Assembly: GCA_018240565.1 (NCBI GenBank)
Contig: JAFEFO010000045.1
Location: 35,125-99,124 of the forward strand
Source: Pseudomonadota bacterium
GTDB lineage: Bacteria; Pseudomonadota; Gammaproteobacteria; Xanthomonadales; Rhodanobacteraceae
DNA: 64,000 nucleotides
Reading direction: 5' to 3'
Positions within the stretch are counted from its first letter, which is position 1. The number at the start of each line of letters is the position of its first letter. Shown one piece after another: positions 27,769 through 36,764 of the stretch. The notes under the pieces were generated by a model. It ran no database searches. It saw only the letters and a program-made list of their open reading frames with translations, and had not been told where the DNA came from. The position numbers were made by a program, and so were the translations under genes.

Positions 27769-28443
27769 ATGACCCGCGAAACCGATTTTCTCGCACTTTA
27801 CCAAGAGCTCGGGCTCGCACCGGGTCGCTGCAGCGTGGACGAATTCAAATACGCCTACCGGCGGCGCGTGGCCCGCCTGCACCCGGATCGCCACCCGGGA
27901 TCGACGGCTGGTGCCGAACGCATGCAGCGCCTGACCGTACTGTATGACGCGGCGCTGGACTTCCATCGTCGCTACGGCCGGCTGCCAGGTGCCGAACAGG
28001 CTGCACCGCTGCGATACGTCACCTCTGGCGGCAGGCCCACGCCGCCACCGACAACGACAAAATCGCCGCACACACGGTTGCGTTGGGTGCTGTTCGTCCT
28101 GCTCGTCCTGTTCGTGCTGGGTTGGGCATTGTCTGACCTGTCCGAGCCGGAGCTGCCACCTGTTTCTGAGGCACCTGCGGTTCCCGTCGCGCGCCCTGCC
28201 CCCGCCATCATTCCTGCCACGGTGCCCGTGGCAACGCACATCGTGCTAGGCATGGTTTCCGCCGACGTGCGCCAACTGCAAGGCGCGCCGGTCGTCGAAT
28301 CCGCCGAACACTGGGACTACGGGCCATCATGGATCCAGTTCAGCAAGGGCAAGGTCGACGACTGGTACAGCTCGCCACTGCATCCGCTCAAGGTGGACAG
28401 CGAACGCCCCGGTGCGAACCTCGCCGCGGGTGGCTTGCACTGA
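27769..28443 (+). CDS. J-domain protein with one membrane anchor
   Basis: 224 residues. Residues 6-60 form a DnaJ-like J-domain with the HPD tripeptide at 38-40, needed to stimulate Hsp70 ATPase. A Pro/Thr-rich linker and one hydrophobic segment (WVLFVLLVLFVLGWAL, about 103-118) follow. The C-terminal 55 residues (VLGMVSADVRQLQGAP...WDYGPSWIQFSKGKVDDWYSS) resemble a small domain of envelope proteins of the SmpA/BamE-like type and should lie in the periplasm. There is no Cys-rich or C-terminal DnaJ domain, so this is a specialised type III J protein. It is divergent from the oxygenase/PKS-NRPS unit and convergent with the sugar transferase gene. Client unknown. Confidence 0.78.
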   Translation: MTRETDFLALYQELGLAPGRCSVDEFKYAYRRRVARLHPDRHPGSTAGAERMQRLTVLYDAALDFHRRYGRLPGAEQAAPLRYVTSGGRPTPPPTTTKSPHTRLRWVLFVLLVLFVLGWALSDLSEPELPPVSEAPAVPVARPAPAIIPATVPVATHIVLGMVSADVRQLQGAPVVESAEHWDYGPSWIQFSKGKVDDWYSSPLHPLKVDSERPGANLAAGGLH

Positions 28444-28494
28444 CGGCAGCCGGAAGCAATCGCGCGTTTGCCCGCACAATCGATCAGCGTGCCT

Positions 28495-29970
28495 TCACCG
28501 CGCGCCGCGACCGAACAGCACGACTTCCACCGTCTGGATCAGGATCAACAGGTCGAACAGCAGGTTGTGGTTCTTGACGTAGAACAGGTCGTACTTGAGT
28601 TTTTCGACGGCGTCCTGTTCGGATGCGCCATACGGATAGCGCAACTGCGCCCAACCGGACAAACCGGGCTTCAGGCAATGGCGCAGTTCGTAAAAGCGGA
28701 TCTTGCCGGCGAGGTCCGAGACGAACTGCGGACGTTCCGGGCGCGGACCGATGAAGCTCATGTCGCCCTTGAACACGTTCCACAACTGCGGCAGTTCGTC
28801 CAGGCGCAACTTGCGCGTGATGCGACCGACCCGCGTCACCCGATCGTCGTCCTTTTTCGCCCAGCGCGCCACGCCATCCATCTCGGCATCGGTGCGCATG
28901 CTGCGGAACTTGATCAAACGGAACGTGCGCCCGCGCAGGCCGACGCGCTCCTGGCGGTAGAGGATCGGCTGCCCCGCGCCCGACTCGATGCGAATGGCCA
29001 GCGCAACCAGCAGCATCGCCGGCCATGCCAGGAGCAGGACAAGGCCCGATACGCCGAGGTCGAAACAACGCTTGCTCAGGCGGCGCAACGGCGTGGCGTT
29101 GAATCCGCCGGAAAACACCAGCCAGGACGGGTCGATGATCGAAAGCTGCACCCGCCCCGATTCGCGTTCGAAGAACGTGGTCAGGTCGGTCACGGCCACG
29201 CCGTACTGGCGGCATTCGAGCAACTCCTGCATCGGCAGCCCGCCGCGGCGTTCGTCCACGCCCACGACGATTTCATCGGCCTGCGACTGCTTGATCCACT
29301 CCCATAGCGACTGCGACGGATCCAGCAGGCGATCGGGTGGCAGGCACACGGGCTCGCCCGGCCGGGGGATGAAGCCGACCACATGGAAGCCGCGGCGATC
29401 CGCGCGACGGCGCAAGCGGTCGTGAATCTCGACCGCGCGACGACCGGCACCGAGCACGATGATGCGGCGCTTGAGCACCTCGGTATTGACCATGTGCTGG
29501 AACGCGGCCCGATACAAACTGACGAACAGGAGCGACAGCAACATCGCGATAACGAGGATGCCGCGACCGACATAGGCCTGCGGCAACACGTAGTACAGAA
29601 CCACCAGCGCGAATCCACTGACCGCGAACGCGACGGCTTGTCGCGCCAGGATGCCGAAGCGCGTCTCGCGCATCTGCGGCTGGTACAGGCCGAGCGCCGC
29701 CATGCCGAACATCATGACCGCGGCGAAAACCGCCGAGCGTTCGACCAGATGGTGCATGTATTCATGCATCTGAGCGGGATCTGCGACGTAGCGCAGGCAA
29801 GTCGCCAGATACAACGAAATCGCGAACAACACGAATTCACCGGCACCCAGCATCAGGTGCCATCGGATGGATTGCTGGCGCAACAGGCGATACACGCTGT
29901 CCTCAAGCCAATTTACCAAGCGATTTTGGCGGGCGTCGGAAACCGCCATGCCGGTATCTGGGCCGTCCAT
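28495..29970 (-). CDS. Undecaprenyl-phosphate sugar-1-phosphate transferase (WcaJ/polyprenyl glycosylphosphotransferase type)
   Basis: 491 residues from ATG with AGGA 5 bases upstream; a TTG-initiated form 13 codons longer is less likely. Four or five N-terminal membrane helices (about 35-130) and a CoA-binding-like Rossmann region precede the catalytic domain, anchored by a further helix near 285-305. Its signatures include ERVGLRGRTFRLIKFRSM, KLRLDELPQLWNV and DMSFIGPRPERPQF. This enzyme starts repeat-unit assembly by moving a hexose-1-phosphate onto undecaprenyl phosphate at the cytoplasmic face. It probably primes the glycan handled by the flippase and glycosyltransferases at 8378-14531, although it is a separate unit. 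Confidence 0.9.
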   Translation of the reverse strand: MDGPDTGMAVSDARQNRLVNWLEDSVYRLLRQQSIRWHLMLGAGEFVLFAISLYLATCLRYVADPAQMHEYMHHLVERSAVFAAVMMFGMAALGLYQPQMRETRFGILARQAVAFAVSGFALVVLYYVLPQAYVGRGILVIAMLLSLLFVSLYRAAFQHMVNTEVLKRRIIVLGAGRRAVEIHDRLRRRADRRGFHVVGFIPRPGEPVCLPPDRLLDPSQSLWEWIKQSQADEIVVGVDERRGGLPMQELLECRQYGVAVTDLTTFFERESGRVQLSIIDPSWLVFSGGFNATPLRRLSKRCFDLGVSGLVLLLAWPAMLLVALAIRIESGAGQPILYRQERVGLRGRTFRLIKFRSMRTDAEMDGVARWAKKDDDRVTRVGRITRKLRLDELPQLWNVFKGDMSFIGPRPERPQFVSDLAGKIRFYELRHCLKPGLSGWAQLRYPYGASEQDAVEKLKYDLFYVKNHNLLFDLLILIQTVEVVLFGRGAR

Positions 29971-30243
29971 GATAATCCTGATTGGCAATCCTGTGGGATC
30001 CAAAGACAAGCAATTATCGAGCCATTGTGTCGAAACGGCTTCCAGGCATCAGGTTAACGCGCGTGTCTTGCCGAAAAATTTCAGTCCGGTTTCAGGCCAA
30101 GGGCACAAACAGCGCGTGGGCGTATCACGGCAACCCGTTGATTGGCATGGCTTCCAGTGCGCGGAGTCGACGTCGCAATCCGCGCCTGCAGGCAATGGAC
30201 CGGAAACCCGGTCGGAGGGATCACCGCCTGAACGACGCCGGAC

Positions 30244-30708
30244 CTACTTGGGCTTGAGCAGCGTGCCAGTGCACTTTTTGGACCCGCAGCGGCAAGCCCA
30301 GATGCGCTTGAGCCGCGCGGTGTGGCGTTCAGCCAACGTAATGCCGTAGTCGTAGGTGAGCTCTTCGCCCTTGTGGATGCGGCGCCGCGTTTCGATGACG
30401 ATGCGATCGCGGCGCGGATCACCACTCGCGTGCTCGATCACCCATGCCTGGCAATTCGGCGCGCAACTGTGGTTGATCCAGCGTGCGTCATTGCCGCGGA
30501 CATTGGCGTCGATCAGGTACTTTTCGTTGAGCGTGAACAGGAAGGTGTGACCACTGTCGACATCGTTGCCGTAGGCGCGGTCGGCCTGGGCGTGGGTGCG
30601 CAGCGTTCCGCGATACTCGATGACCTCGGTGCGCGCGGGAAGATCACAGGCGGCGAAAACGCCATTGCCATGGATCGGCGAGCGGCGGCGAACGATGCGT
30701 TTGGCCAT
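30244..30708 (-). CDS. SET-domain protein (lysine methyltransferase-like) with post-SET cysteines
   Basis: 154 residues, essentially a bare SET domain. Visible are SPIHGNGVFA at 10-19, NHSCAPNC at 79-86 (S-adenosylmethionine and active-site knot), ELTYDYG at 116-122 with the catalytic Tyr, and post-SET CRCGSKKCTG at 139-148, which with the earlier Cys can bind zinc. Bacterial SET proteins of this size are known but rarely characterised; substrates may be ribosomal or DNA-associated proteins. It stands alone, divergent from DUF488. A second, more diverged SET protein is at 34422. Confidence 0.88.
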   Translation of the reverse strand: MAKRIVRRRSPIHGNGVFAACDLPARTEVIEYRGTLRTHAQADRAYGNDVDSGHTFLFTLNEKYLIDANVRGNDARWINHSCAPNCQAWVIEHASGDPRRDRIVIETRRRIHKGEELTYDYGITLAERHTARLKRIWACRCGSKKCTGTLLKPK

Positions 30709-30817
30709 GATGCGAAATGTCGGGACGGGCGGCGATTATAGCCTGCCGTGCACGCGAACTTGACCACTGCATCGACGGCGCGCACTCTTGCCGCATTGCC
30801 GCGGCAAGGATCCCGTC

Positions 30818-31165
30818 ATGCCCGCATCCATCAAACTCAAGCGTGCCCGCGAAGCGCCCGCCCGCGGCGACGGCAAGCGCATCCTCGTCGATCGGCTGTG
30901 GCCACGCGGCAAGTCCAAGGAGGCGCTCAAGCTCGATGCGTGGTTGCGCGACATCGCGCCGAGTACCGAGCTGCGCCAGTGGTTCGGCCACGATCCGCAC
31001 AAGTGGGTCGAATTCCGCAAACGCTATTTCGCCGAACTCAAGAAAAATCCCGCCGTGTCGACATTGCGCGATCTGACGGCGAAGGGTACCGTCACCCTGG
31101 TCTTCGATGCGGCCGATACCGAGCATTGCAATGCCGTGGCGCTGCGCGAATACCTGCAACGCTGA
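30818..31165 (+). CDS. DUF488 (YeaO-like) protein
   Basis: 115 residues from the ATG giving MPASIKL, with AAGGA about 8 bases upstream. Diagnostic family residues: KRAREAP, GKRILVDRLWPRGKSKE, WLRDIAPSTELRQWFGHDP, WVEFRKRYFAEL and a C-terminal strand VTLVFDAADTEHCNAVALREYL. Function is not established for the family; the fold suggests a small-molecule or nucleic-acid-related role. It lies 28 bases ahead of the RNase T2 gene and may share its transcript. Confidence 0.85.
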   Translation: MPASIKLKRAREAPARGDGKRILVDRLWPRGKSKEALKLDAWLRDIAPSTELRQWFGHDPHKWVEFRKRYFAELKKNPAVSTLRDLTAKGTVTLVFDAADTEHCNAVALREYLQR

Positions 31166-31193
31166 TCATCCCTTTCCCGAACGGAGTCCATCC

Positions 31194-31865
31194 ATGGTTT
31201 TTTTCCGCCGCACCGCCGTCGTGATCGCCCTGCTCGCGCTGGCCGTGGCTTCCGCCGCCTGGTCGCGCGGCCATGGCCATCGCGGCAGCAGCACGCAGGC
31301 CGGACGGTTCGACTACTGGCTGATGTCGCTGTCGTGGTCGCCGAGCTATTGCCTGACGCATCCGGACGACGAGCGCCAATGCCAGCACAAGGGCTACGGC
31401 TTCGTGCTGCATGGCTTGTGGCCGCAGTCGCGCAACGGCTACGGTCCGCAGCATTGTTCGACGCAAGCCGAGCCGGACGAGGCCACGATCCAGCACGCGC
31501 TCGCCTTCATGCCGAGCCGCCGCCTGATCGAACACGAATGGGAAACCCATGGCACCTGCTCGGGCCTGGATCCTTCCGCTTATTTCGAGCTGGCGGATCG
31601 CGCATTTGCCAGCGTCAAGACGCCGTCCTCGTTGACCACACCGCGGTCGCCGCCGACCTTGAGCGCGAATGAAGTCGTGCAGGCGTTCGCCAGAGCGAAT
31701 CCGGGACTTGGCGCGAACATGCTCAGCGTCGTTTGCCAGGACGGCGGAACGCTGAACGAGGTGCGCGTGTGCCTGAACCGCGATACGCTCGCGCCACAGG
31801 CCTGCAGCGGGCGCGTGCGCAACACGTGCCGCGCCGGCGCACTGAAGATTCCGGCGGCGCGCTGA
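31194..31865 (+). CDS. Ribonuclease T2 family, secreted
   Basis: 223 residues. Signal peptide MVFFRRTAVVIALLALAVASAAW. Both catalytic segments are present: CAS I HGLWPQ with His73 and CAS II HEWETHGTC with His114, Glu115 and His119. Several Cys residues outside these motifs allow the expected disulfides. The enzyme should cleave RNA endonucleolytically through a 2',3'-cyclic phosphate in the periplasm or outside the cell. Length is normal for bacterial RNase I-like proteins. Downstream, after 31 bases, is a diheme cytochrome with no obvious functional link. Confidence 0.92.
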   Translation: MVFFRRTAVVIALLALAVASAAWSRGHGHRGSSTQAGRFDYWLMSLSWSPSYCLTHPDDERQCQHKGYGFVLHGLWPQSRNGYGPQHCSTQAEPDEATIQHALAFMPSRRLIEHEWETHGTCSGLDPSAYFELADRAFASVKTPSSLTTPRSPPTLSANEVVQAFARANPGLGANMLSVVCQDGGTLNEVRVCLNRDTLAPQACSGRVRNTCRAGALKIPAAR

Positions 31866-31896
31866 AGCCGGGCAACGTCGATCTGGGGACCTTGAC

Positions 31897-32790
31897 ATGA
31901 AATTACTGCGTTGGCTGGGCAAGATCGCGGTGGGAGTCGCAGTCCTTGCCGCATTGGGCCTCGGCTTTGTCTACTGGCGCAGCAATCAGTTGCTGGCGCA
32001 GCGCATCCAGGTCGACGAACCCGCATTGACGATTTCGACCGACCCGGCGACGATCGCCCGCGGCGAGCATCTCGCGGTCACGCGCGGTTGCACGGATTGC
32101 CATGGCAGCGATTTCGGCGGCAAGGTCCTGGTCGAATCCTTGCCCGTGGGTCGCATCACCGGGCCGAACCTGACTCGCGGCATGGGCGGCATCGGCGATC
32201 CGGATCCGATCCTGCTCGAGCGTGCGATCCGCCATGGCATCGGCGCCGACGGACACCTGCTCATCTACATGCCGGCGACGGATTATGCCGGCCTGAGCGA
32301 TGCCGACACCGGCGACTTGATGGCATACATCGCCTCGCGCGCGGCCGTAGACCGGGTCATGGCGCCGCCGCTGGCCGGACCACTGATCCGCGTGCTGTTC
32401 CTGCTTGGCAAGGCTCCGCTCGCCTACGGCTTGCACATCGACCCGCACGCCGCGCATATCGCTTCGATCGACGCCGAACCGACCATCGCCTACGGCCGTT
32501 ACCTGGCCCAGGGTTGCACCGGTTGCCATCGACTGGATTTCAGCGGTGGCCACGTGCCCGGCACGCCGCCGTCGTTCGCGGATGCCGCCAACATCACCAG
32601 CGATCCGGTGCGCGGCATCGGCCGTTGGAGCAAGGCCGATTTCTACAACGCCATTCGCCACGGCAAGAAGCCGGACGGCAAGGACGTGGCCGAGTTCATG
32701 CCCTGGCGCGCGCTCGGCACCATGAGCGACACCGAGCTCGACGCACTGTGGGCTTACCTGCGTACCGTTCCCGCCGTCGGCAAGGACTGA
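31897..32790 (+). CDS. Membrane-anchored diheme cytochrome c
   Basis: 297 residues. One N-terminal membrane anchor (about 8-26, VGVAVLAALGLGFVYW), then two cytochrome c domains with heme motifs CTDCH (65-69) and CTGCH (207-211). The candidate axial Met in each domain is in YMPAT and FMPWR. The domains are duplicated with a hydrophobic linker near 155-172. This is the architecture of electron-transfer cytochromes attached to periplasmic dehydrogenases; the partner enzyme is not adjacent. It ends one base from the convergent M20 peptidase. Confidence 0.87.
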   Translation: MKLLRWLGKIAVGVAVLAALGLGFVYWRSNQLLAQRIQVDEPALTISTDPATIARGEHLAVTRGCTDCHGSDFGGKVLVESLPVGRITGPNLTRGMGGIGDPDPILLERAIRHGIGADGHLLIYMPATDYAGLSDADTGDLMAYIASRAAVDRVMAPPLAGPLIRVLFLLGKAPLAYGLHIDPHAAHIASIDAEPTIAYGRYLAQGCTGCHRLDFSGGHVPGTPPSFADAANITSDPVRGIGRWSKADFYNAIRHGKKPDGKDVAEFMPWRALGTMSDTELDALWAYLRTVPAVGKD

Positions 32791-32791
32791 T

Positions 32792-34282
32792 TCAGCAGCA
32801 CGCCTTGTCGTGGTGCGAATGCGCCGCGCTGGCGGCGACGCCGGCGGTGAGGCCTTGCTTTTGCGCCTGGCAGTGATCGGCAACCACGTTCGCCACGCAC
32901 ATGCTCACGCGCTTGCCGGTGGGAATATGCAGGAATTCGTTCGGACCGTGCGCATTCGAATGCGGACCGAGGACGCCGGTGATGAGGAATTGCGCGCCGG
33001 GGAATTTCTCGCCGAGCATGCCCATGAACGGGATGCTGCCACCTTCGCCGTTGTAGGCCGGTGGCGGGCCGAAATACTCGCGCGAAGCCGCATCCACCGA
33101 GGCTTCGAGCCACGGCGCCAGCGCTGGCGCGTTCCAGCCGGACGAGGCCTTTTCCAGCACGAACTCAACCTTGCAGCCATACGGCGGATCGGCCTCGAGC
33201 AGGCGTTTGACGCGCTCGCCGGCGGCGTTCCCGTCCAGCGTCGGCGGCAGGCGCAATGACAATTTCACCGCAGTAAACGGGCGCAACACGTTGCCGGCCG
33301 AATCCAGCGGCGGCAGGCCGGCGATGCCGGTGATCGACAATGCCGGGCGCCAGGTGCGATTGAGCACCAGCTCCACCGGGTCGCCATCGGCCGGGCGCAT
33401 GCCGGCGACGAAAGGAAACTTCGAATACACCTCGTCGCCCAGCACCTGCGCGGTACGCCGGGCCTGCTCGACACGCTGCGCGGGAACCTCGACATACAAT
33501 TCCCCGGGCACGATCTTGCCGGTTTTCTCGTCCTCGAGGCGCGAGAGCAACTGGCGCAGGATGCGGAAACTCGACGGCACCACGCCGGACGCATCGCCCG
33601 AGTGCACGCCTTCCTCCAGCACTTTTACCGTCAGGTTGCCGCCGGACAATCCGCGCAGCGAGGTCGTCAGCCACAACTGATCGTAATTGCCGCAACCCGA
33701 ATCCAGGCACACGATCAGCGACGGTTTGCCGATGCGCGCGGCCAGATGATCGACATAGAACGGCAGGTCGTAACTGCCCGATTCCTCGCAGGCCTCGATC
33801 AGCACCACGCAACGCGCATGTGGCACGTTCGCTTCCTGCAGGGCGCGCAGCGCCGCAAGCGAGCCGAAGATCGCGTAGCCGTCGTCGGCGCCGCCGCGAC
33901 CATAAAGACGATCGCCTTCGATCACCGGTTTCCAGGGGCCGAGATGGTCGGCCCAGCCGGTCATCTCCGGTTGTTTGTCCAGATGGCCGTAGAGCAGCAC
34001 GCAATCCTCGCCCGTCGCTGTTCCACCGAATGCGGGAATATCAATGAAGATCAGCGGCGTGCGATTCGACAGGCGCACGACCTCGACCGTCATCCCGGCG
34101 ATCGGCTGCGACTTGGCCCACGTCGACAACTGCGCGACCGCCTTGTCCATGTAGCCGTGTTCGGCCCATTGCGCATCGAACATCGGCGACTTGTTCGGAA
34201 TGCGGATGTACTCGACGAGCTGCGGCACGATTTGCTCGTCCCACAAGGCGGATACGGATTGGCGGATCTTGGCGGAGTCCAT
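32792..34282 (-). CDS. M20 family metallopeptidase (dipeptidase-like)
   Basis: 496 residues, usual size for M20 dipeptidases. Visible are GHLDKQPE near 99 (zinc His and Asp), RGGADDGYA near 129-137 (bridging Asp), EACEESGSYD (catalytic Glu) and a C-terminal GPHSNAHGPNE with the last zinc His. A lid domain fills the middle. No signal peptide. The extreme C-terminus HSHHDKACC is an unusual His/Cys-rich tail that could bind metal. It is not a good match to allantoate amidohydrolase, which is about 410 residues and lacks this lid, so it does not fill the gap in the purine pathway. Confidence 0.88.
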   Translation of the reverse strand: MDSAKIRQSVSALWDEQIVPQLVEYIRIPNKSPMFDAQWAEHGYMDKAVAQLSTWAKSQPIAGMTVEVVRLSNRTPLIFIDIPAFGGTATGEDCVLLYGHLDKQPEMTGWADHLGPWKPVIEGDRLYGRGGADDGYAIFGSLAALRALQEANVPHARCVVLIEACEESGSYDLPFYVDHLAARIGKPSLIVCLDSGCGNYDQLWLTTSLRGLSGGNLTVKVLEEGVHSGDASGVVPSSFRILRQLLSRLEDEKTGKIVPGELYVEVPAQRVEQARRTAQVLGDEVYSKFPFVAGMRPADGDPVELVLNRTWRPALSITGIAGLPPLDSAGNVLRPFTAVKLSLRLPPTLDGNAAGERVKRLLEADPPYGCKVEFVLEKASSGWNAPALAPWLEASVDAASREYFGPPPAYNGEGGSIPFMGMLGEKFPGAQFLITGVLGPHSNAHGPNEFLHIPTGKRVSMCVANVVADHCQAQKQGLTAGVAASAAHSHHDKACC

Positions 34283-34421
34283 GTTTCATCCCGACGCGAA
34301 CAATTGCGCAGTTTACCGCGCAGCGGCGGGTGCGTGCACCCTGCTAGACTGTTTTCCAGCGATCTCCTCTGATCGCGTAAATCAAGAAGCAGCCATCCCT
34401 GCCCACACTTTTCATCAAGAC

Positions 34422-34889
34422 ATGATTCTTCCCCGCTACCACGTTGCCCCATCCCTGATCCCGGGCGCCGGCAAGGGCCTGTTCCTCGACGAGGCCGTGC
34501 CGGCGGGACGCCTGATCACCGCGCCGGACGACATCCGCAAAGTATACAAATGGCAGGACGTCGAGGCGCTGCCCGACGCCGCCCAGTTGTTGCCCGCCAC
34601 CGTGCGCTGGTTCGAGGACCGCTACACGGTCACGCCGGAATGGCCGGACGAGTGCTATATCAACCACTCCTTCGAACCGGTCGGGTTGTGGCACCTGGGC
34701 TTCGTGTTCGCGTTGTCCGATCTCGCGGCCGGGACTGAAATCACCGTGGACTACCGGCACCTGCTCGCACCCGGACAACGCGAGGATTTCGACGACGCCC
34801 TAACCGGCAGGCCCATCGTCGGTTACGCGTGGGACGAAAGCCTCGCCGCCTCGACCGCGCAACTGCATGCCCTGACGGGATCGCGCTGA
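34422..34889 (+). CDS. Small diverged SET-domain protein
   Basis: 155 residues. SET hallmarks are SLIPGAGKGLFLDEAVPAGRLI near the N-terminus, CYINHSFEPVGLWHLG (NHS knot with the usual Cys replaced by Phe) and LAAGTEITVDYRHLL with the catalytic-type Tyr. No post-SET Cys cluster. The ATG follows a weak ribosome-binding site. Its stop overlaps the start of HutD/Ves (TGATG), so the two are translationally coupled, which may indicate a link to metabolism rather than chromatin. It is only weakly similar to the SET protein at 30244. Confidence 0.78.
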   Translation: MILPRYHVAPSLIPGAGKGLFLDEAVPAGRLITAPDDIRKVYKWQDVEALPDAAQLLPATVRWFEDRYTVTPEWPDECYINHSFEPVGLWHLGFVFALSDLAAGTEITVDYRHLLAPGQREDFDDALTGRPIVGYAWDESLAASTAQLHALTGSR

Positions 34890-35482
34890 TGCACGCGCGC
34901 GTGCTGCGATCGGCCGACTATCGGCGCATGCGCTGGAAAAACGGTGGCGGCTGGACGACGGAGCTGGCCGCATTTCCCGCCGACGCGCCGGCATTCGATT
35001 GGCGCGTGAGCATCGCGCAGATCGACGCCGACGGGGCGTTCTCGCCCTTTCCCGGCTGCGATCGCCACATCGCCCTGCTCGAAGGCCACGGCATGGTGCT
35101 GCACCTGGATGACGCCGAACCGGTGCGCCTCGACCAGCGCCTGCGCTTCGTTCCCTTCGCCGGCGAGGCCTCCGCTCATGGCAAATTGCTCGCCGGACCG
35201 GTGCGCGATTTCAACGTCATGGTGCGCCGCGACGCCTGTCGCGCCGAAGTGCTGGTGCGACCGCTGGTCGGGCCGATGGTATTTCTGCCGGAAGACGCGA
35301 CGTGGTTCGTGTATCTTGCCTCCGGCACCGCGACGCTGAAATCCGCCGACACCGCGCAGGCGCTCGAAGCCGGCGATTCGGCGCTGCTGCTGCCGGACTC
35401 GGGCAACCAGCGCGTCGTCATCGATGGCGGCGGCGAGGTGATCATCGCCAAGTTCGTGCCGGCATCGCGTCAGCCGCGATAG
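34889..35482 (+). CDS. HutD/Ves family cupin protein
   Basis: 197 residues, ATG overlapping the upstream stop. Family features are MRWKNGGGWTTELAAFP near residue 14-30, FDWRVSIAQIDADGAFSPFPGCDRHIALLEG, and DFNVMVRR later on. HutD is a bicupin found with histidine-utilisation genes; Ves in E. coli is cold- and stress-associated. No other hut gene is in the window, so the name Ves/HutD is by family only. The gene runs 13 bases into the 3' end of the convergent membrane-protein gene. Confidence 0.85.
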   Translation: MHARVLRSADYRRMRWKNGGGWTTELAAFPADAPAFDWRVSIAQIDADGAFSPFPGCDRHIALLEGHGMVLHLDDAEPVRLDQRLRFVPFAGEASAHGKLLAGPVRDFNVMVRRDACRAEVLVRPLVGPMVFLPEDATWFVYLASGTATLKSADTAQALEAGDSALLLPDSGNQRVVIDGGGEVIIAKFVPASRQPR

Positions 35483-35931
35483 CGCGCACTGCGCAACGCG
35501 TGCGCCAGCATCGCCGCGGCCAGCGCCAGCCCAACGCTCCAATGCAGCAGCGAAACGCCGGCGCGCAGGGATTCGCCGGAGGCGTAATAGAGCAGCCAGC
35601 CGCTGGCGATCAAGACCGCGCCGATCCACAACAACACATTGCCACTGCTGCGGCGCGTGCCGTTGCGCCGCCATGGCGTGACATGCCCGCGCCACAGCCA
35701 GCCGCCGAGCCACAGGCTGGCGAACGCGCCGGCGCCGTGCGCCATCATGAGCCAGTGCTCGGCCGGATTCGGCGCGTCGCCGAACGGGCCGCGTTGGCGC
35801 AGGAAATAATGCGCGACCAACCACGCCGCCCCACTGACCCACAACACGCCGATCGTGCCGTAGATGGCGCATTTGTGGCGCCGCGTCAGGTACAGGCGCG
35901 AGGAGGGCCGATCATGCATCGTGCGTCTCAT
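35470..35931 (-). CDS. Four-helix membrane protein, possible heme-b redox partner of the flavin operon
   Basis: 153 residues with four hydrophobic helices (about 21-43, 60-82, 97-116, 127-146). Histidines lie in or at the ends of several of them (LVAHYF, MMAHGAG, LLHWSVG, LAHALR), positions that could bind heme b. I do not recognise a named family. It is the last gene of the peroxidase-porin-FMN-ApbE operon and its ATG overlaps the ApbE stop (ATGA). A membrane electron conduit feeding the flavinylated protein would fit, but that is inference. Confidence 0.7.
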   Translation of the reverse strand: MRRTMHDRPSSRLYLTRRHKCAIYGTIGVLWVSGAAWLVAHYFLRQRGPFGDAPNPAEHWLMMAHGAGAFASLWLGGWLWRGHVTPWRRNGTRRSSGNVLLWIGAVLIASGWLLYYASGESLRAGVSLLHWSVGLALAAAMLAHALRSARYRG

Positions 35932-36764
35932 GCCGCGATTCCAAATGCCTGCCAGCCGCCGCGATCGTCATGCCGCCAGGCCTGCGCGGCGAAGGCCTGC
36001 AGCGCGGTGCGCGCCGCCATTCCACCGGCGAGCACGACCTTGGTCAGCGCATCGGCGACGATGCAACGCTCGGCGATCACGCTGGCGGTGATGCCGCCGG
36101 CCACGGCGTCGCGCGAGGCGCCATGCAGGTGTTGCGCGCCATCGCTGCAACTGGTCGCCACGGCGCCATCGACGATTTCCAACGCGGGGTGGATTCGGCC
36201 GTCCGCGGTGCGCAGGTCGATGCGCTGCGCCTGCGTCCCGCACACGCGCACATCACCGCCCGCATTCACGCAGGCTTGCGTGGCGCCATGCGCGCACAGC
36301 ACCTCGATGGCGCGATCCACCGCGTAACCCTTGGCGATGCCGCCCAGGTCGATCCACAACGGACGGCGCAAGCGCACGCGCTCGCCCTCGAGCAATTCGA
36401 TGTCGCGCCAGCTTGCCGACGCATCCGGGACGACGGCCGATTTCGGCAAGGGCAAAACGCCACGCGCGACTTGCATCGTCGCCACGCATGGATCGAATGC
36501 ACCGGCCGAAACCTGCGCGATGCGCAGGCTCCACGCCAGCACCTCGTGGGTGCGTGCGTTCACGCGCACGCACTCGCCCGCGCGCGCGCGACGCAGGCGC
36601 GCAAGGTCGCCGTCCTCGGCGTGGAATCCCATCAGCCGATGCACGATCGCGACTTCCGCGAAGGCCGCCTCGATCGCGCGCATGGCCGGCGTCGCCTGCA
36701 TGCCGTCGACGCCGATCTCGACGATCGTGCCGAGCCAGGGTCGCGCGCGCCGGATGCCGTTCAT
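35928..36764 (-). CDS. apbE: FAD:protein FMN transferase (ApbE family)
   Basis: 278 residues from the ATG giving MNGIRRARPWLGTIVEIG. ApbE features are MGFHAEDGDLARLRR, IDLGGIAKGYAVDRAIE near 145, NAGGDVRVCG near 170 and the metal/FAD region DALTKVVLAGG near 240. The enzyme attaches FMN covalently to Thr in (S/T)GAT motifs of exported proteins. The very next gene upstream encodes such a protein and their coding sequences overlap by ATGA. The usual lipoprotein or signal sequence is absent here, so it may act with cytoplasmic exposure or carry an unannotated N-terminus. Confidence 0.88.
   Translation of the reverse strand: MNGIRRARPWLGTIVEIGVDGMQATPAMRAIEAAFAEVAIVHRLMGFHAEDGDLARLRRARAGECVRVNARTHEVLAWSLRIAQVSAGAFDPCVATMQVARGVLPLPKSAVVPDASASWRDIELLEGERVRLRRPLWIDLGGIAKGYAVDRAIEVLCAHGATQACVNAGGDVRVCGTQAQRIDLRTADGRIHPALEIVDGAVATSCSDGAQHLHGASRDAVAGGITASVIAERCIVADALTKVVLAGGMAARTALQAFAAQAWRHDDRGGWQAFGIAA

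Noticed and set aside
30198..30213. GACCGG-AAAC-CCGGTC hairpin as terminator of the SET gene
   Set aside because: Only six base pairs and no following T-tract on the minus strand; expected by chance at this GC content.
32792..34282. M20 peptidase as the missing allantoate amidohydrolase
   Set aside because: Too long (496 residues), with dipeptidase-type lid and motifs, and 13 kb away in an unrelated context.
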